64,000 nt of DNA from Pseudomonas sp. UBA4194 (GTDB lineage: Bacteria > Pseudomonadota > Gammaproteobacteria > Pseudomonadales > Pseudomonadaceae): the NCBI RefSeq assembly GCF_002379585.1, contig NZ_DFUE01000030.1, positions 47,930 through 111,929 on the forward strand. The letters are read 5' to 3'. The first letter of the stretch is position 1; each line of letters starts with the position of its first letter. Positions 9,371 to 16,871 of the stretch are shown here, piece by piece. The notes below the pieces were generated by a model. That model was not told the DNA's origin. It saw nothing but the letters and a program-made list of their open reading frames with translations, and did no database searches. The position numbers and the translations under genes were made by a program.

Positions 9371-9536
9371 GGCCGGCAGGTCTCCTGACTGATGCGTCTT
9401 CGCCGGCTCCAGCCTTCCCGGGTGTATCCCAGTGGCAGTTCAGGAGCAGGCTCGGCATCTACAGTTGCGGGGGCAGTTCCGTTTGATGCCGCAAGGCATC
9501 TCGGATTCCCTATTAATCCCATTTGGAAACCGGCGG
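9371..9536 (-). promoter_or_regulatory. cobalamin (AdoCbl) riboswitch
   Basis: Read on the minus strand, this segment carries the conserved B12-riboswitch elements in order: AATAGGGAATCC, the core CTGCCCCCGCAACTGTA, GCCACTG, GGGAAGGCTGG, and the B12 box AGTCAGGAGACCTGCC. Flanking GCCGG and CCGGC can close the outer stem. It sits about 150 nt upstream of the binding-protein start at 9220, so that operon is expected to be repressed by adenosylcobalamin or another corrinoid. Identification is by direct match to the known consensus. Confidence 0.95.
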
Positions 9537-9611
9537 CGGCATGGTAGACGATTGCTGCACCGGTTAAAACCATCCAATGCGGCGTATCGCACTGAGCATC
9601 GATATCCAAAC

Positions 9612-9636
9612 GAAAAACCCGGCCTTGGGCCGGGTT
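9612..9636 (-). terminator. Rho-independent terminator after ohr
   Basis: A 9-bp stem AACCCGGCC/GGCCGGGTT with a 3-base loop is followed on the minus strand by a short T run. It lies about 20 bp past the ohr stop and separates ohr from the riboswitch transcript. Confidence 0.85.
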
Positions 9637-9656
9637 CGTTTCGCGTGCGTGATGAG

Positions 9657-10076
9657 TTAAACGGTCACGTGCAGTCGCACGTCGACATTGCCGCGAGTGG
9701 CGTTGGAGTACGGACAGACCTGGTGCGCTGCGTCCACCAACGCTTGCGCATCGGCCTGCTCAAGGCCGGGCAGGTTGACGTTCAGGTCGATGTCCAGACC
9801 GAAGCCGCCTGGGATCTGGCCAATGCCTACGTGAGCGGTTACGGACACGTCCGCCGGGATGCTGCGCTTGGTCTGGCCAGCCACGAACTTCAATGCACCG
9901 ATGAAGCAGGCCGAGTAACCCGCGGCAAACAGCTGCTCCGGGTTGGTGGCTTCACCACCGGCGCCGCCCAGTTCCTTGGGAGTGGCCAGTTTGACGTCGA
10001 GAATCTTGTCGCTGGAAACAGCACGGCCATCACGGCCACCGGTAGCGGTTGCGACTGCGGTATAGAGAGTTTGCAT
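9657..10076 (-). CDS. ohr: organic hydroperoxide resistance peroxidase Ohr
   Basis: A 139-residue OsmC/Ohr-fold thiol peroxidase that reduces organic and fatty-acid hydroperoxides. The two catalytic cysteines are in GYSACFIGAL (Cys57) and HQVCPYSNATRGN (Cys121), 64 residues apart as in characterised Ohr. The N-terminus MQTLYTAVATATGGRDGRAV is typical. The gene lies downstream of ohrR on the same strand, with an OhrR-type box between them, and ends at a hairpin terminator. Expression should be induced by organic peroxides through OhrR. Confidence 0.96.
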   Translation of the reverse strand: MQTLYTAVATATGGRDGRAVSSDKILDVKLATPKELGGAGGEATNPEQLFAAGYSACFIGALKFVAGQTKRSIPADVSVTAHVGIGQIPGGFGLDIDLNVNLPGLEQADAQALVDAAHQVCPYSNATRGNVDVRLHVTV

Positions 10077-10174
10077 GCTTGCTCCTGAACTGTCGGACTG
10101 ACTGAAATGAGTTTCTGTAAGCGCGCCAATGTTTGGTTCGCTAATCAGATGGAGCTAAATCTACTCCGCTAATA

Positions 10175-10186
10175 TTTAGCGCGCAA
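10175..10186. promoter_or_regulatory. OhrR operator upstream of ohr
   Basis: The 12-mer TTTAGCGCGCAA lies about 100 bp upstream of the ohr start and is repeated exactly at 10749-10760 upstream of ohrR. It overlaps a TTAGCGCG core like that of known OhrR boxes. Identical copies ahead of both genes support operator function. Confidence 0.75.
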
Positions 10187-10230
10187 GTCTTTTTTCGCTG
10201 TTTGTCGAACCTGATTCTCAATCTGATAGG

Positions 10231-10704
10231 TCAAAGGCCGTCGTGCAACTGCGCCCTCAGCTTCAAAAGGCTCTTCTGCATGTCCCGCAGTTGCTCCTGA
10301 TTCAGACCACTGGCGGCGAGCACGCATGCCGGGATGCGTTTCGCCCTGTCATACAGCGCCTTTCCTTGTTCACTCAGGTACAGCCGGACCACCCGCTCGT
10401 CTTCCTTGCCGCGTGTACGATGGATCAGCCCCTCTGCTTCGAGACGCTTGAGCAGCGGCGTCATGGAACCCGGATCGGTCAGCATACGCGCACTGATATC
10501 GCTTACGGTCAAACCGTCCGTTTCCCACAGCACCAGCATGGTCAGGTATTGCGGGTAGGTGAGGTTCAGATCCAGCAGCAGGGGCTTGTACACCTTGGTC
10601 ATCATCAGTGACGTGGAGTACAGGGAGTAACACAGTTGGTTTTGCAGGAGCAGATCGGCGCATTGACCGGTTGGGGCAGAAGGGGAGTTGTCGTCGGCGT
10701 TCAT
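10231..10704 (-). CDS. ohrR: MarR-family organic-peroxide sensor OhrR
   Basis: A 157-residue MarR-type winged-helix repressor. The N-terminal helix carries the peroxide-sensing Cys25 in LLLQNQLCYSLYSTS. The recognition region is LTVSDISARMLTDPGSMTPLLKRLE, followed by the wing GKEDERVVRLYLSEQG. Oxidation of the sensor Cys releases the protein from DNA and derepresses ohr. The gene is upstream of ohr on the same strand, and copies of the same operator core precede both genes, so autoregulation is likely. Another Cys near residue 126 could serve as the resolving thiol. Confidence 0.93.
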   Translation of the reverse strand: MNADDNSPSAPTGQCADLLLQNQLCYSLYSTSLMMTKVYKPLLLDLNLTYPQYLTMLVLWETDGLTVSDISARMLTDPGSMTPLLKRLEAEGLIHRTRGKEDERVVRLYLSEQGKALYDRAKRIPACVLAASGLNQEQLRDMQKSLLKLRAQLHDGL

Positions 10705-10730
10705 GGGCGGTCCTGCATCGGGAAAGCGGG

Positions 10731-10760
10731 TAATTTAGCGCTCGTATCTTTAGCGCGCAA
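10731..10760. promoter_or_regulatory. OhrR operator upstream of ohrR
   Basis: Two half-matching elements, ATTTAGCGCTCG starting at about 10733 and TTTAGCGCGCAA at 10749-10760, lie 30-55 bp upstream of the ohrR start. The second is identical to the box ahead of ohr. Confidence 0.7.
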
Positions 10761-10793
10761 TATAATTGCCCGGTTCCCGATCGGTGCTGTCAA

Positions 10794-12413
10794 TCACACC
10801 TTGAAGCGGCTGGTCATTGTTTTCAACTGCGTGGCCAGGCGTGACAAATCGTGGCTCGCGGCGCTGGTCTGCTCGGCACCGCGAGATGTCTGGTGGGACA
10901 GATCGCGGATGCGCATGAGGTTGCCATCCACTTCGCGCGCAACTTGAGCCTGCTGCTCCGCGGCCGTGGCGATGACCACATTGCGTTCGTTGATGACTTC
11001 CACGGCTGCAGTGATCAGGTGCAGGGCGTGATCGGTACGGTTGGCGCGATCCAGGGTTTCAGTGGTTTGCTCGGCGCTCGACTGCATCGCGTCCACGGTT
11101 TCCTGAGTCGACAGCTGCACGGTGCCGATAAGCGACTCGATTTCCCGGGTCGATTCGCGGGTCCGATGGGCCAGGGCCCGCACTTCATCGGCCACCACAG
11201 CAAAGCCGCGACCGGCTTCACCGGCTCGCGCCGCTTCGATGGCAGCGTTCAGGGCCAGCAGGTTGGTTTGCTCGGCCACGGCACGAATGACATCCAGCAC
11301 CTTGCTGATCTCCACCGTCTGCGCAGCCAGACTCTGCACCCGGCCCGACGTGGTGTTCACGCGGGTCACCATGGTGTTGAGGGAAGTGATGGTCTGGCTC
11401 AGTTCGCTCTGGCCTTGCTGAGCGGTGTGCGAGGACGCTTTGGATTCATTGGACGTGGAGACAGCGTTGCGGGCTACTTCCTCGATGGCCGCGCTCATCT
11501 GGTTGAACGCAGCCGCGGCCTGGTCGATTTCGCGATTCTGCAGCAACAGCCCCTCGGTGCTTTGCGCCATGACCTGGCTCATTTCCTCGGCGGCGCTGGA
11601 CAACTGTTCGGTGGACTGGGAAATCTCACTGATCGTATTGCGCAGGTTCGCCTGCATCAGGCTCAACGACTGCAACAGCTGCGCGGGTTCATCCGTACCG
11701 GAGCTGTCGATGTCGCCAGACAAATCATTGCCGGCAATACGTTTGGAGGTCGCCAGTGCGGTGCTCAGGGGTTTGTTGATGCTCAAGCTGAAGCGCCAGC
11801 TCAACAGCACCGAGGCCGCGACCGCCAGGCCGATGGCAATCAGGGTGATGAGCCGGGCCTGGTCGCTGGTCTGCGCTGCTGCAATGGCCGCCGTATGAGC
11901 CTGCTCGCGTTCTAGACGGTTGAGCAGCTCGGTCTGTTCGTTGATGGTGGTGCCAAAGGCGCCCATGGCCCGCAACTGCGCGGCGGCATCTTCAGTCCGC
12001 CCGCTTTCCATTTGCTTCAACTCGACGGCCACGCCTTCCTTGTAGGACTCGTACGCCCGCGACAATGTGCTCAGCGCTTCACGCTTGGCAGAGGTGTCCG
12101 CACTGGCGCGGTAGTCCGCCAGGTTCTTGTCCACCACAGCCTTGAGTGCAGCAATGGTTTCCGCCGCCTTGGCGTGGTCAGCCTGGGTGGTGAACGTGTG
12201 CACCTGATAGGCCGTGATACGCAGCCGAGAGATGTTCAAGCCCAGCTCGTTGCTCAGGTTGATGCCCTGAATGGAGCGGGTCTCCATCTCTTCCAGCGTG
12301 TGACGAATCTCGCTCATCTGCGCCAGACAGAAAAGCCCGAGGCCTGCCAGCATCGAGATCATCATGGCGAAACAGAGGAGGGTACGAGCAGGGATCTTGA
12401 GCTTTCTTAGCAT
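10794..12413 (-). CDS. methyl-accepting chemotaxis protein
   Basis: A 539-residue chemoreceptor. There is a TM helix at about 11-30, a roughly 155-residue helical periplasmic ligand domain (four-helix-bundle type), a second TM at about 187-207, then HAMP and the cytoplasmic signalling coil. The highly conserved hairpin tip VAEQTNLLALNAAIEAARAG is near residues 379-398. It signals through CheW/CheA to flagellar motors in response to a ligand that cannot be read from sequence. It is a stand-alone gene. The methylation helices look intact. Confidence 0.95.
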   Translation of the reverse strand: MLRKLKIPARTLLCFAMMISMLAGLGLFCLAQMSEIRHTLEEMETRSIQGINLSNELGLNISRLRITAYQVHTFTTQADHAKAAETIAALKAVVDKNLADYRASADTSAKREALSTLSRAYESYKEGVAVELKQMESGRTEDAAAQLRAMGAFGTTINEQTELLNRLEREQAHTAAIAAAQTSDQARLITLIAIGLAVAASVLLSWRFSLSINKPLSTALATSKRIAGNDLSGDIDSSGTDEPAQLLQSLSLMQANLRNTISEISQSTEQLSSAAEEMSQVMAQSTEGLLLQNREIDQAAAAFNQMSAAIEEVARNAVSTSNESKASSHTAQQGQSELSQTITSLNTMVTRVNTTSGRVQSLAAQTVEISKVLDVIRAVAEQTNLLALNAAIEAARAGEAGRGFAVVADEVRALAHRTRESTREIESLIGTVQLSTQETVDAMQSSAEQTTETLDRANRTDHALHLITAAVEVINERNVVIATAAEQQAQVAREVDGNLMRIRDLSHQTSRGAEQTSAASHDLSRLATQLKTMTSRFKV

Positions 12414-12886
12414 GTGGGCGTGCCCGAAGGCGTCTCAGCTTTCGCAGCACCGAGAAATTCTGCCGTGTGGCTGGCATCTGTCCATGGCATCAGGGGCTGC
12501 TGGAGGTGTACTAGAAATCAATTTCTGTACAGGGGTTGTGCTGGTTGGAGGTGCAAATAATAGGAAGGTTCAGCCATGCCAGTAAAAAAAGTGGCTAACT
12601 GACATCACTCGCGCAGCGGGTCTGATTCGTCGCTGGGCCGCACCGCAGACGCATCCTCGTATCAAGAAACAATTCCGAATTTCCCTGCAAGCCAAGGCCG
12701 TGCAAGCTGCACGACCTCTGAGCCTTTGTGAAGCTCATCTAATGGGTGTGGTGCTGGCACGACGTCAGGTACCGCTAGCAGATACAGACCTGTGGTAAGG
12801 CGCATCACGTTTGAAGCCCGCCTAGCTGAGTAGTGCAGGTGTTGGTGCGATTAGGGAAGCCGTATAAACCTATAAAAAGGGACTAA
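12414..12886. other. intergenic region with a composition change and a small frameshifted ORF
   Basis: No intact gene of known family. The left part is the upstream region of the chemoreceptor. From about 12480 the sequence becomes less GC-biased and leads into the acquired-looking MFS/PLP cassette. It holds one candidate small gene, 12576-12798, interrupted at a run of seven A. The final 25 bp include AAAAAGGGACTAAATG, a ribosome-binding site for the MFS gene. Confidence 0.5.
12576..12798 (+). pseudogene. possible small gene broken (or slipped) at a run of seven A
   Basis: An ATG at 12576 has GGAAGG 7 bases upstream. The frame reads MPVKKVAN and stops at 12602. Removing one A from the run at 12584-12590 joins it to a frame open to the TAA at 12798, giving a basic peptide of about 73 residues (MPVKKWLTDITRAAGLIRRW at its start). 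It could be a decayed gene, a slippage-expressed peptide or chance. I do not recognise the product. It lies 90 bp upstream of the MFS/PLP pair. Confidence 0.3.
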
Positions 12887-14083
12887 ATGATGATCTCTGA
12901 AAAACTTCCACTGAAGACCTATCTGTATTTTTTGGCTCAGTCTATCAATCTCACGGCTGCCGTCATGTCGGTAACGATGGTGGCGGTAATAGGCGCCCAA
13001 CTTGCGCCATCCCCGCAATGGTCAACGTTGCCCTACGGCATGCAGTTTCTCTCGCTGATGATAGCAACCTATCCGGCATCGAAATTTATGAGTCTCTACG
13101 GCCGGCGCGCTGGCTTTCACATGGGCAATCTATCACTGGCATTATCTGGAGTAACCGGCTTTCATGCCTTGCAAACGGGAAGCTTTAATTGGCTTCTGAT
13201 ATCTCACGCTGCGCTGGGAAGCTACATTGCCTTCGCGAACTTCAATCGATTTGCCGCAACCGATGGGGTCGGAGACGCTTTAAAGGCAAAAGCCATTTCC
13301 CTTGTCGTGGCCGGTGGGGTAGTGGCGGCTTTCATTGGCCCCCTGGTGGCGACTTCGCTTCGATCCGCTGGCGGCTTTAGCGACTTTGCTCTCTGCTACG
13401 GCTTTTTTGTGCCACTGGCGATCGTATCCGCCGCTGTGAACCAGATGACGCCGGTCGCTGAGATAAAGCATGTAGGCGATCGTGCAACACCTGAGCTTCT
13501 TCGAACGAGATCCAGCCGTGACTTGGCGCCACCTATCGTTATTGCCGCGATGGGGTATGGTCTTATGAATTTGCTCATGATCCAGGCCTCTTTACAGATG
13601 GCCGCTATGCATACGCATTTTCAGACCATTGGAACTGTAATCCAATGGCACGTATTCGCTATGTTCGCGCCCTCCTTTGTCACGGGATACCTTATTTCCC
13701 GTATGGGCATCAATATCCTGATAGTGCTTGGGCTTGGGCTACTGTCATTGTCTGCACTTATAAATCTTCTTCACCTATCAGAATCTTCAATCTGGATTGC
13801 GTTGGTCGTTCTGGGGTTGGGGTGGAACTTTACCTATGTAGCGGGAGGCGCGCTGCTTGCCCAGCGGCTTGGCGACCATAAAGATGCCATGAAAATTCAA
13901 GGCATCAATGACTTGGTTATCGCGGTGCTGGCGACTGCTGGGGCTTTTCTTCCAGGCATGCTGCTTGTCTGGCTAGGGTGGAGCGGTACCAACGCTGGGG
14001 TAGCGATTCTGGCGTTGGGCCTGATTGGGTATTTTCTGGTCTCCATACGGCGGAATGCAAGATTCGCGGAGGTAGACCAATGA
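12887..14083 (+). CDS. MFS transporter in an atypical two-gene cassette
   Basis: A 398-residue, 12-segment major facilitator protein. The loop after TM2 has SKFMSLYGRRAGFHMG, a degenerate form of the MFS A-motif. No close subfamily is recognised. The gene is noticeably AT-richer and uses more A/T-ending codons than its neighbours, suggesting horizontal transfer. Its TGA overlaps the ATG of the PLP enzyme (ATGA), and that gene's GGAGG lies inside this ORF, so the two are made together. It probably exports the product, or imports the substrate, of that enzyme. The start has an AAAGGGA site upstream. Confidence 0.8.
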   Translation: MMISEKLPLKTYLYFLAQSINLTAAVMSVTMVAVIGAQLAPSPQWSTLPYGMQFLSLMIATYPASKFMSLYGRRAGFHMGNLSLALSGVTGFHALQTGSFNWLLISHAALGSYIAFANFNRFAATDGVGDALKAKAISLVVAGGVVAAFIGPLVATSLRSAGGFSDFALCYGFFVPLAIVSAAVNQMTPVAEIKHVGDRATPELLRTRSSRDLAPPIVIAAMGYGLMNLLMIQASLQMAAMHTHFQTIGTVIQWHVFAMFAPSFVTGYLISRMGINILIVLGLGLLSLSALINLLHLSESSIWIALVVLGLGWNFTYVAGGALLAQRLGDHKDAMKIQGINDLVIAVLATAGAFLPGMLLVWLGWSGTNAGVAILALGLIGYFLVSIRRNARFAEVDQ

Positions 14084-14985
14084 CACTTAGGCAAAGCCTT
14101 ATGATCCGTCCAGGACTTGTCATTAAACTTGAGATGAACAATCCTGGAGGAAGTCATAAATATAGAGCTGCCCGCCACATAATAGAATTAGCCATAGAGT
14201 CGGGCGGCATTGTGCCTGGCCGGACAACAATAATTGAAAAAACCGGAGGAAATTTCGGCTTTGGTCTATTGGCGGTATGTCAGCGTTATGGGATACAGGT
14301 GGATTTGGCAGTAGGCCTAAGCTATAGCGCAAGGAAGAGGGAGCTGCTTGCCGGTCTCGGCGCAAATCTCATCGGCCAAGACATGCTAGCGGAGGGGGCA
14401 TCGCCTGCAAAGGTGGTGGAATACTTCCTTGATAGCCGAACCCGCTGTGATAAAAAATATTTCTATACCGATCAGTTCAGCAATGCCTTGGGTGTTGAAG
14501 CTCATCAGATGGACACAGGAAGAGAATTTGCGGATCAAATCAGGGCTGTCAGCAAGGCTGTGAACGTGGTGTTCGTCGGTTGCGCTGGCACAGGAGCCAG
14601 CTTCACAGGAGTGTGTAGGGGGTTGTGCGACGGTGGTTTCAAGGTAGAGGCTCATCTGATAGAACCCGCGCAGTGTGATACCCGTTCGGGTCAGTTTAGC
14701 GACCATCGATTTGAAGGAATAGCGGTAGGTGTTGCGCCGCCATTCCTAGATTGGGGATTGGTACATCGCGTTCACAAGGTGACGATCAAAGAGATGGTCG
14801 ATGCCCAGCGATGGGCATATGGTCAACTAGGGATTTACATCGGCAACAGTTCGGCGGGATGCTTAGCAGTGGCTCGTAGCTTACATTGCGAGATTGACCC
14901 AGGTGACACTGTCGTTGCGTGCATCTCATATGACAGTGGGCATTGGTATTCAGATATGACGTCCGCACCTCGCGATCCAGCTTAG
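14080..14985 (+). CDS. PLP-dependent enzyme of the cysteine synthase / cystathionine beta-synthase family
   Basis: A 301-residue fold-type II PLP enzyme. The Schiff-base lysine is in NNPGGSHKYRAA near residue 27. The substrate loop reads EKTGGNFG where CysK has TSGNTG. The cofactor phosphate loop is GCAGTGASFTG, and later motifs GIAVGVAPPFLD, GIYIGNSSAG and YDSGHWYSD align with the CysK pattern. Members perform beta-replacement on O-acetyl- or O-phosphoserine or beta-elimination. The altered substrate loop suggests a non-standard substrate rather than housekeeping cysteine synthesis. It is coupled to the preceding MFS gene by ATGA, with GGAGG 7 bases before the ATG. Composition is AT-rich, as for its partner. 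Confidence 0.82.
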   Translation: MTLRQSLMIRPGLVIKLEMNNPGGSHKYRAARHIIELAIESGGIVPGRTTIIEKTGGNFGFGLLAVCQRYGIQVDLAVGLSYSARKRELLAGLGANLIGQDMLAEGASPAKVVEYFLDSRTRCDKKYFYTDQFSNALGVEAHQMDTGREFADQIRAVSKAVNVVFVGCAGTGASFTGVCRGLCDGGFKVEAHLIEPAQCDTRSGQFSDHRFEGIAVGVAPPFLDWGLVHRVHKVTIKEMVDAQRWAYGQLGIYIGNSSAGCLAVARSLHCEIDPGDTVVACISYDSGHWYSDMTSAPRDPA

Positions 14986-15344
14986 TAAGAACTGATGGAC
15001 TATAGGCGTTAGACCACGCGCTAGTGCCGAGGCGAGAACGTGATGTGGCACGCCAAGTTAGTCAACACGACTGCCGCGTGTATCTGCCATGCACCAGGTA
15101 TCCATAGGTACGTGCCATCTGTTTCTGAGGTGCTACTAAGCGATAGGAATTCTTGCCAAATGGGGGCGGCGCGATCAGTCAGAACGGCGAGGATGCCGGT
15201 ACCGCCATATGGACCAGCGGCGGCGGCAACCTCTTAGCTTCTGGGCAGGTTCGGGTGCACAGTCAGTGCACGGCCACTCCGTCCTTTAGGACGCCATACG
15301 CGATCGGGTAGCGTGGTGAAGCGCTCCAGGGTGGGAGTGCGCGA
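14986..15344. other. intergenic region, right border of the atypical cassette
   Basis: About 360 bp with no convincing coding frame. Composition shifts back to high GC from about 15150. It contains the interrupted repeat GTGCAC-AGTCA-GTGCAC near 15257 and a TCCTTTAGGA palindrome near 15282. I see no transposase remnant or clear flanking repeat. Confidence 0.4.
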
Positions 15345-16586
15345 TCAACCGGGCTGGGCTACCAGCCCATTGCTGACACTACGCCCCAACACCAGCACCG
15401 TAGCAAAACCGCAGCCCACCAACGCTGTGGCCAGACTCAACAGCACCGCGCTGCCCAGTTGGTCGACGATCATTCCGCCGAAGAACGAGCCCAAGGCGAT
15501 GATCACCTGGAACAACGCCACGAACAGGGGCATGCCGCGCTCCACGTCCTTGGGCGCCACCACGAACATCCAGATGCTGGCGCAGGCGGGGAAGGCACCG
15601 AAGGCAAAGCCCCAGAGCGCGATCAGCATGGCGGCGCCGGTCATGCCGGTTGCGAAGTAGGGGAACAGGGCGGTGCTGGTGCCGATCAGCAATGCAACCA
15701 GCAGCAGCGTGTGACGTACGCTGCGGTTGGCAGCGAAACCGGCGAACACATTACCGATCACCCCGGCTACCCCGTAAAGCAGCAACAGCGAGCCAATGGT
15801 CGGCCCGTCGAAGCCTGAGCTTTGCTTGAAGAAAGGCGCGACATAGGTGTAAGCGGCAAAGTGCGCCAGTCCTATCAGCAACACCGCGATCAAGCCCACT
15901 CGAGCCTGTGGATTGATGAACAGGGCCGGCAGGTCGCTGATGCGGATGGCCTTGTCCGGGGTCAGGCGCGGCAGCAGAAAGATCTGCGCCAACAGCACCG
16001 GGATGCCCACCAGCGCGGTGACCAGAAACGTCATGCGCCAGCCCATCAAACCACTGAGCCAGGTGCCCACTGGCACGCCCAGCACGGTAGCCAGGGTCAC
16101 ACCCACCATAATGATCGAAGTGGCCTGGGCGACTCCGACGCCCCGGGGCGCCAGTCGCCCGCTGAGGGCAATTGCCGTCGCCCAGAAGCCACCGATACTG
16201 ATGCCCAACAGTACGCGCCCGAACAGCAGCAAACTGAAGTCGCTGGCATAGGCCACTACCGAGTTGGCGATGATCATGATCAGTGTCAGGCCGATCAGCA
16301 GATAGCGACGGTCCATGCCGCCAATCGCCACTGAGAGCAGGGGGGCCGCAAGGGCAGCCATGATGCCGGGCAGGGTCACCATCAAACCGGCGTGGCCGGC
16401 GCTGATGCCCAAGTCACTGGCCACGTCGTTGAGCACACCTACCGGCAGAAACTCGCTGGTCACCAGGGCGAAGGCACCCACCGCGACTGAAAGAATGGCC
16501 AGCCACTGCTGTTTGACACTTTGCTGACTATGTTCGGGAAGGCTCTGGGAGGCCTGGCTGGGATTTGGCATGGTGCTGAATTCCAT
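15345..16586 (-). CDS. MFS transporter, DHA1-type efflux family
   Basis: A 413-residue, 12-TM transporter. It has SEFLPVGVLNDVASDLGIS after TM1, the A-motif-like GGMDRRYLL, and the antiporter motif in TM5 (GVTLATVLGVPVGTWLSGLMGWR) typical of drug/proton and sugar-efflux antiporters (AraJ/YdhP-like). It is likely an exporter of small molecules. Two starts are possible, 16586 (MEFST) and 16571 (MPNPS). Neither has a strong ribosome-binding site. It is a single gene, divergent from the urate/xanthine permease. Confidence 0.82.
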   Translation of the reverse strand: MEFSTMPNPSQASQSLPEHSQQSVKQQWLAILSVAVGAFALVTSEFLPVGVLNDVASDLGISAGHAGLMVTLPGIMAALAAPLLSVAIGGMDRRYLLIGLTLIMIIANSVVAYASDFSLLLFGRVLLGISIGGFWATAIALSGRLAPRGVGVAQATSIIMVGVTLATVLGVPVGTWLSGLMGWRMTFLVTALVGIPVLLAQIFLLPRLTPDKAIRISDLPALFINPQARVGLIAVLLIGLAHFAAYTYVAPFFKQSSGFDGPTIGSLLLLYGVAGVIGNVFAGFAANRSVRHTLLLVALLIGTSTALFPYFATGMTGAAMLIALWGFAFGAFPACASIWMFVVAPKDVERGMPLFVALFQVIIALGSFFGGMIVDQLGSAVLLSLATALVGCGFATVLVLGRSVSNGLVAQPG

Positions 16587-16755
16587 AGGGGATATCGCCT
16601 GAAGGCAGGCGAGGGGAGAGCGGGGAGAAAGTGCGGCGATTATAGGGGGCGATTGTGGCAAACGTAGAGCCGGCCGGTTTGATAGTCATCATCAGTGCTA
16701 TCGATGAGTCGCACTAAAGTCCCAGGCTGCTTCCTTCCGAAAATCGGTCGTCATG

Positions 16756-16785
16756 CCGAGACTGCGGCTTGCCCCGCGGTCTCGG
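16756..16785. repeat. long inverted repeat upstream of the NCS2 permease
   Basis: CCGAGACTGCGG and CCGCGGTCTCGG form an 11 of 12 bp stem with a 6-base loop, ending just upstream of the TTGTATACAA palindrome. It could be a terminator-like barrier or a transcript structure; it has no T run. Confidence 0.6.
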
Positions 16786-16794
16786 TATGATAGA

Positions 16795-16804
16795 TTGTAT
16801 ACAA
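16795..16804. promoter_or_regulatory. TTGTATACAA palindrome, probable GntR-type operator
   Basis: A perfect 10-bp palindrome about 70 bp upstream of the NCS2 permease start, in an AT-rich stretch suited to a promoter. Such TTGTA-TACAA dyads are typical binding sites of FadR/FCD-subfamily GntR regulators. No regulator gene of that kind is adjacent. Confidence 0.55.
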
Positions 16805-16871
16805 AACAATGGACACATTGAGGCAATACTGAATACAGTACCTGACAACAAAAAAACTGGGTACCACCACC

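Noticed and set aside
12480..15340. Prophage or insertion-sequence origin for the AT-richer cassette
   Set aside because: No integrase, transposase, terminal inverted repeat or target duplication could be seen; only composition supports transfer.
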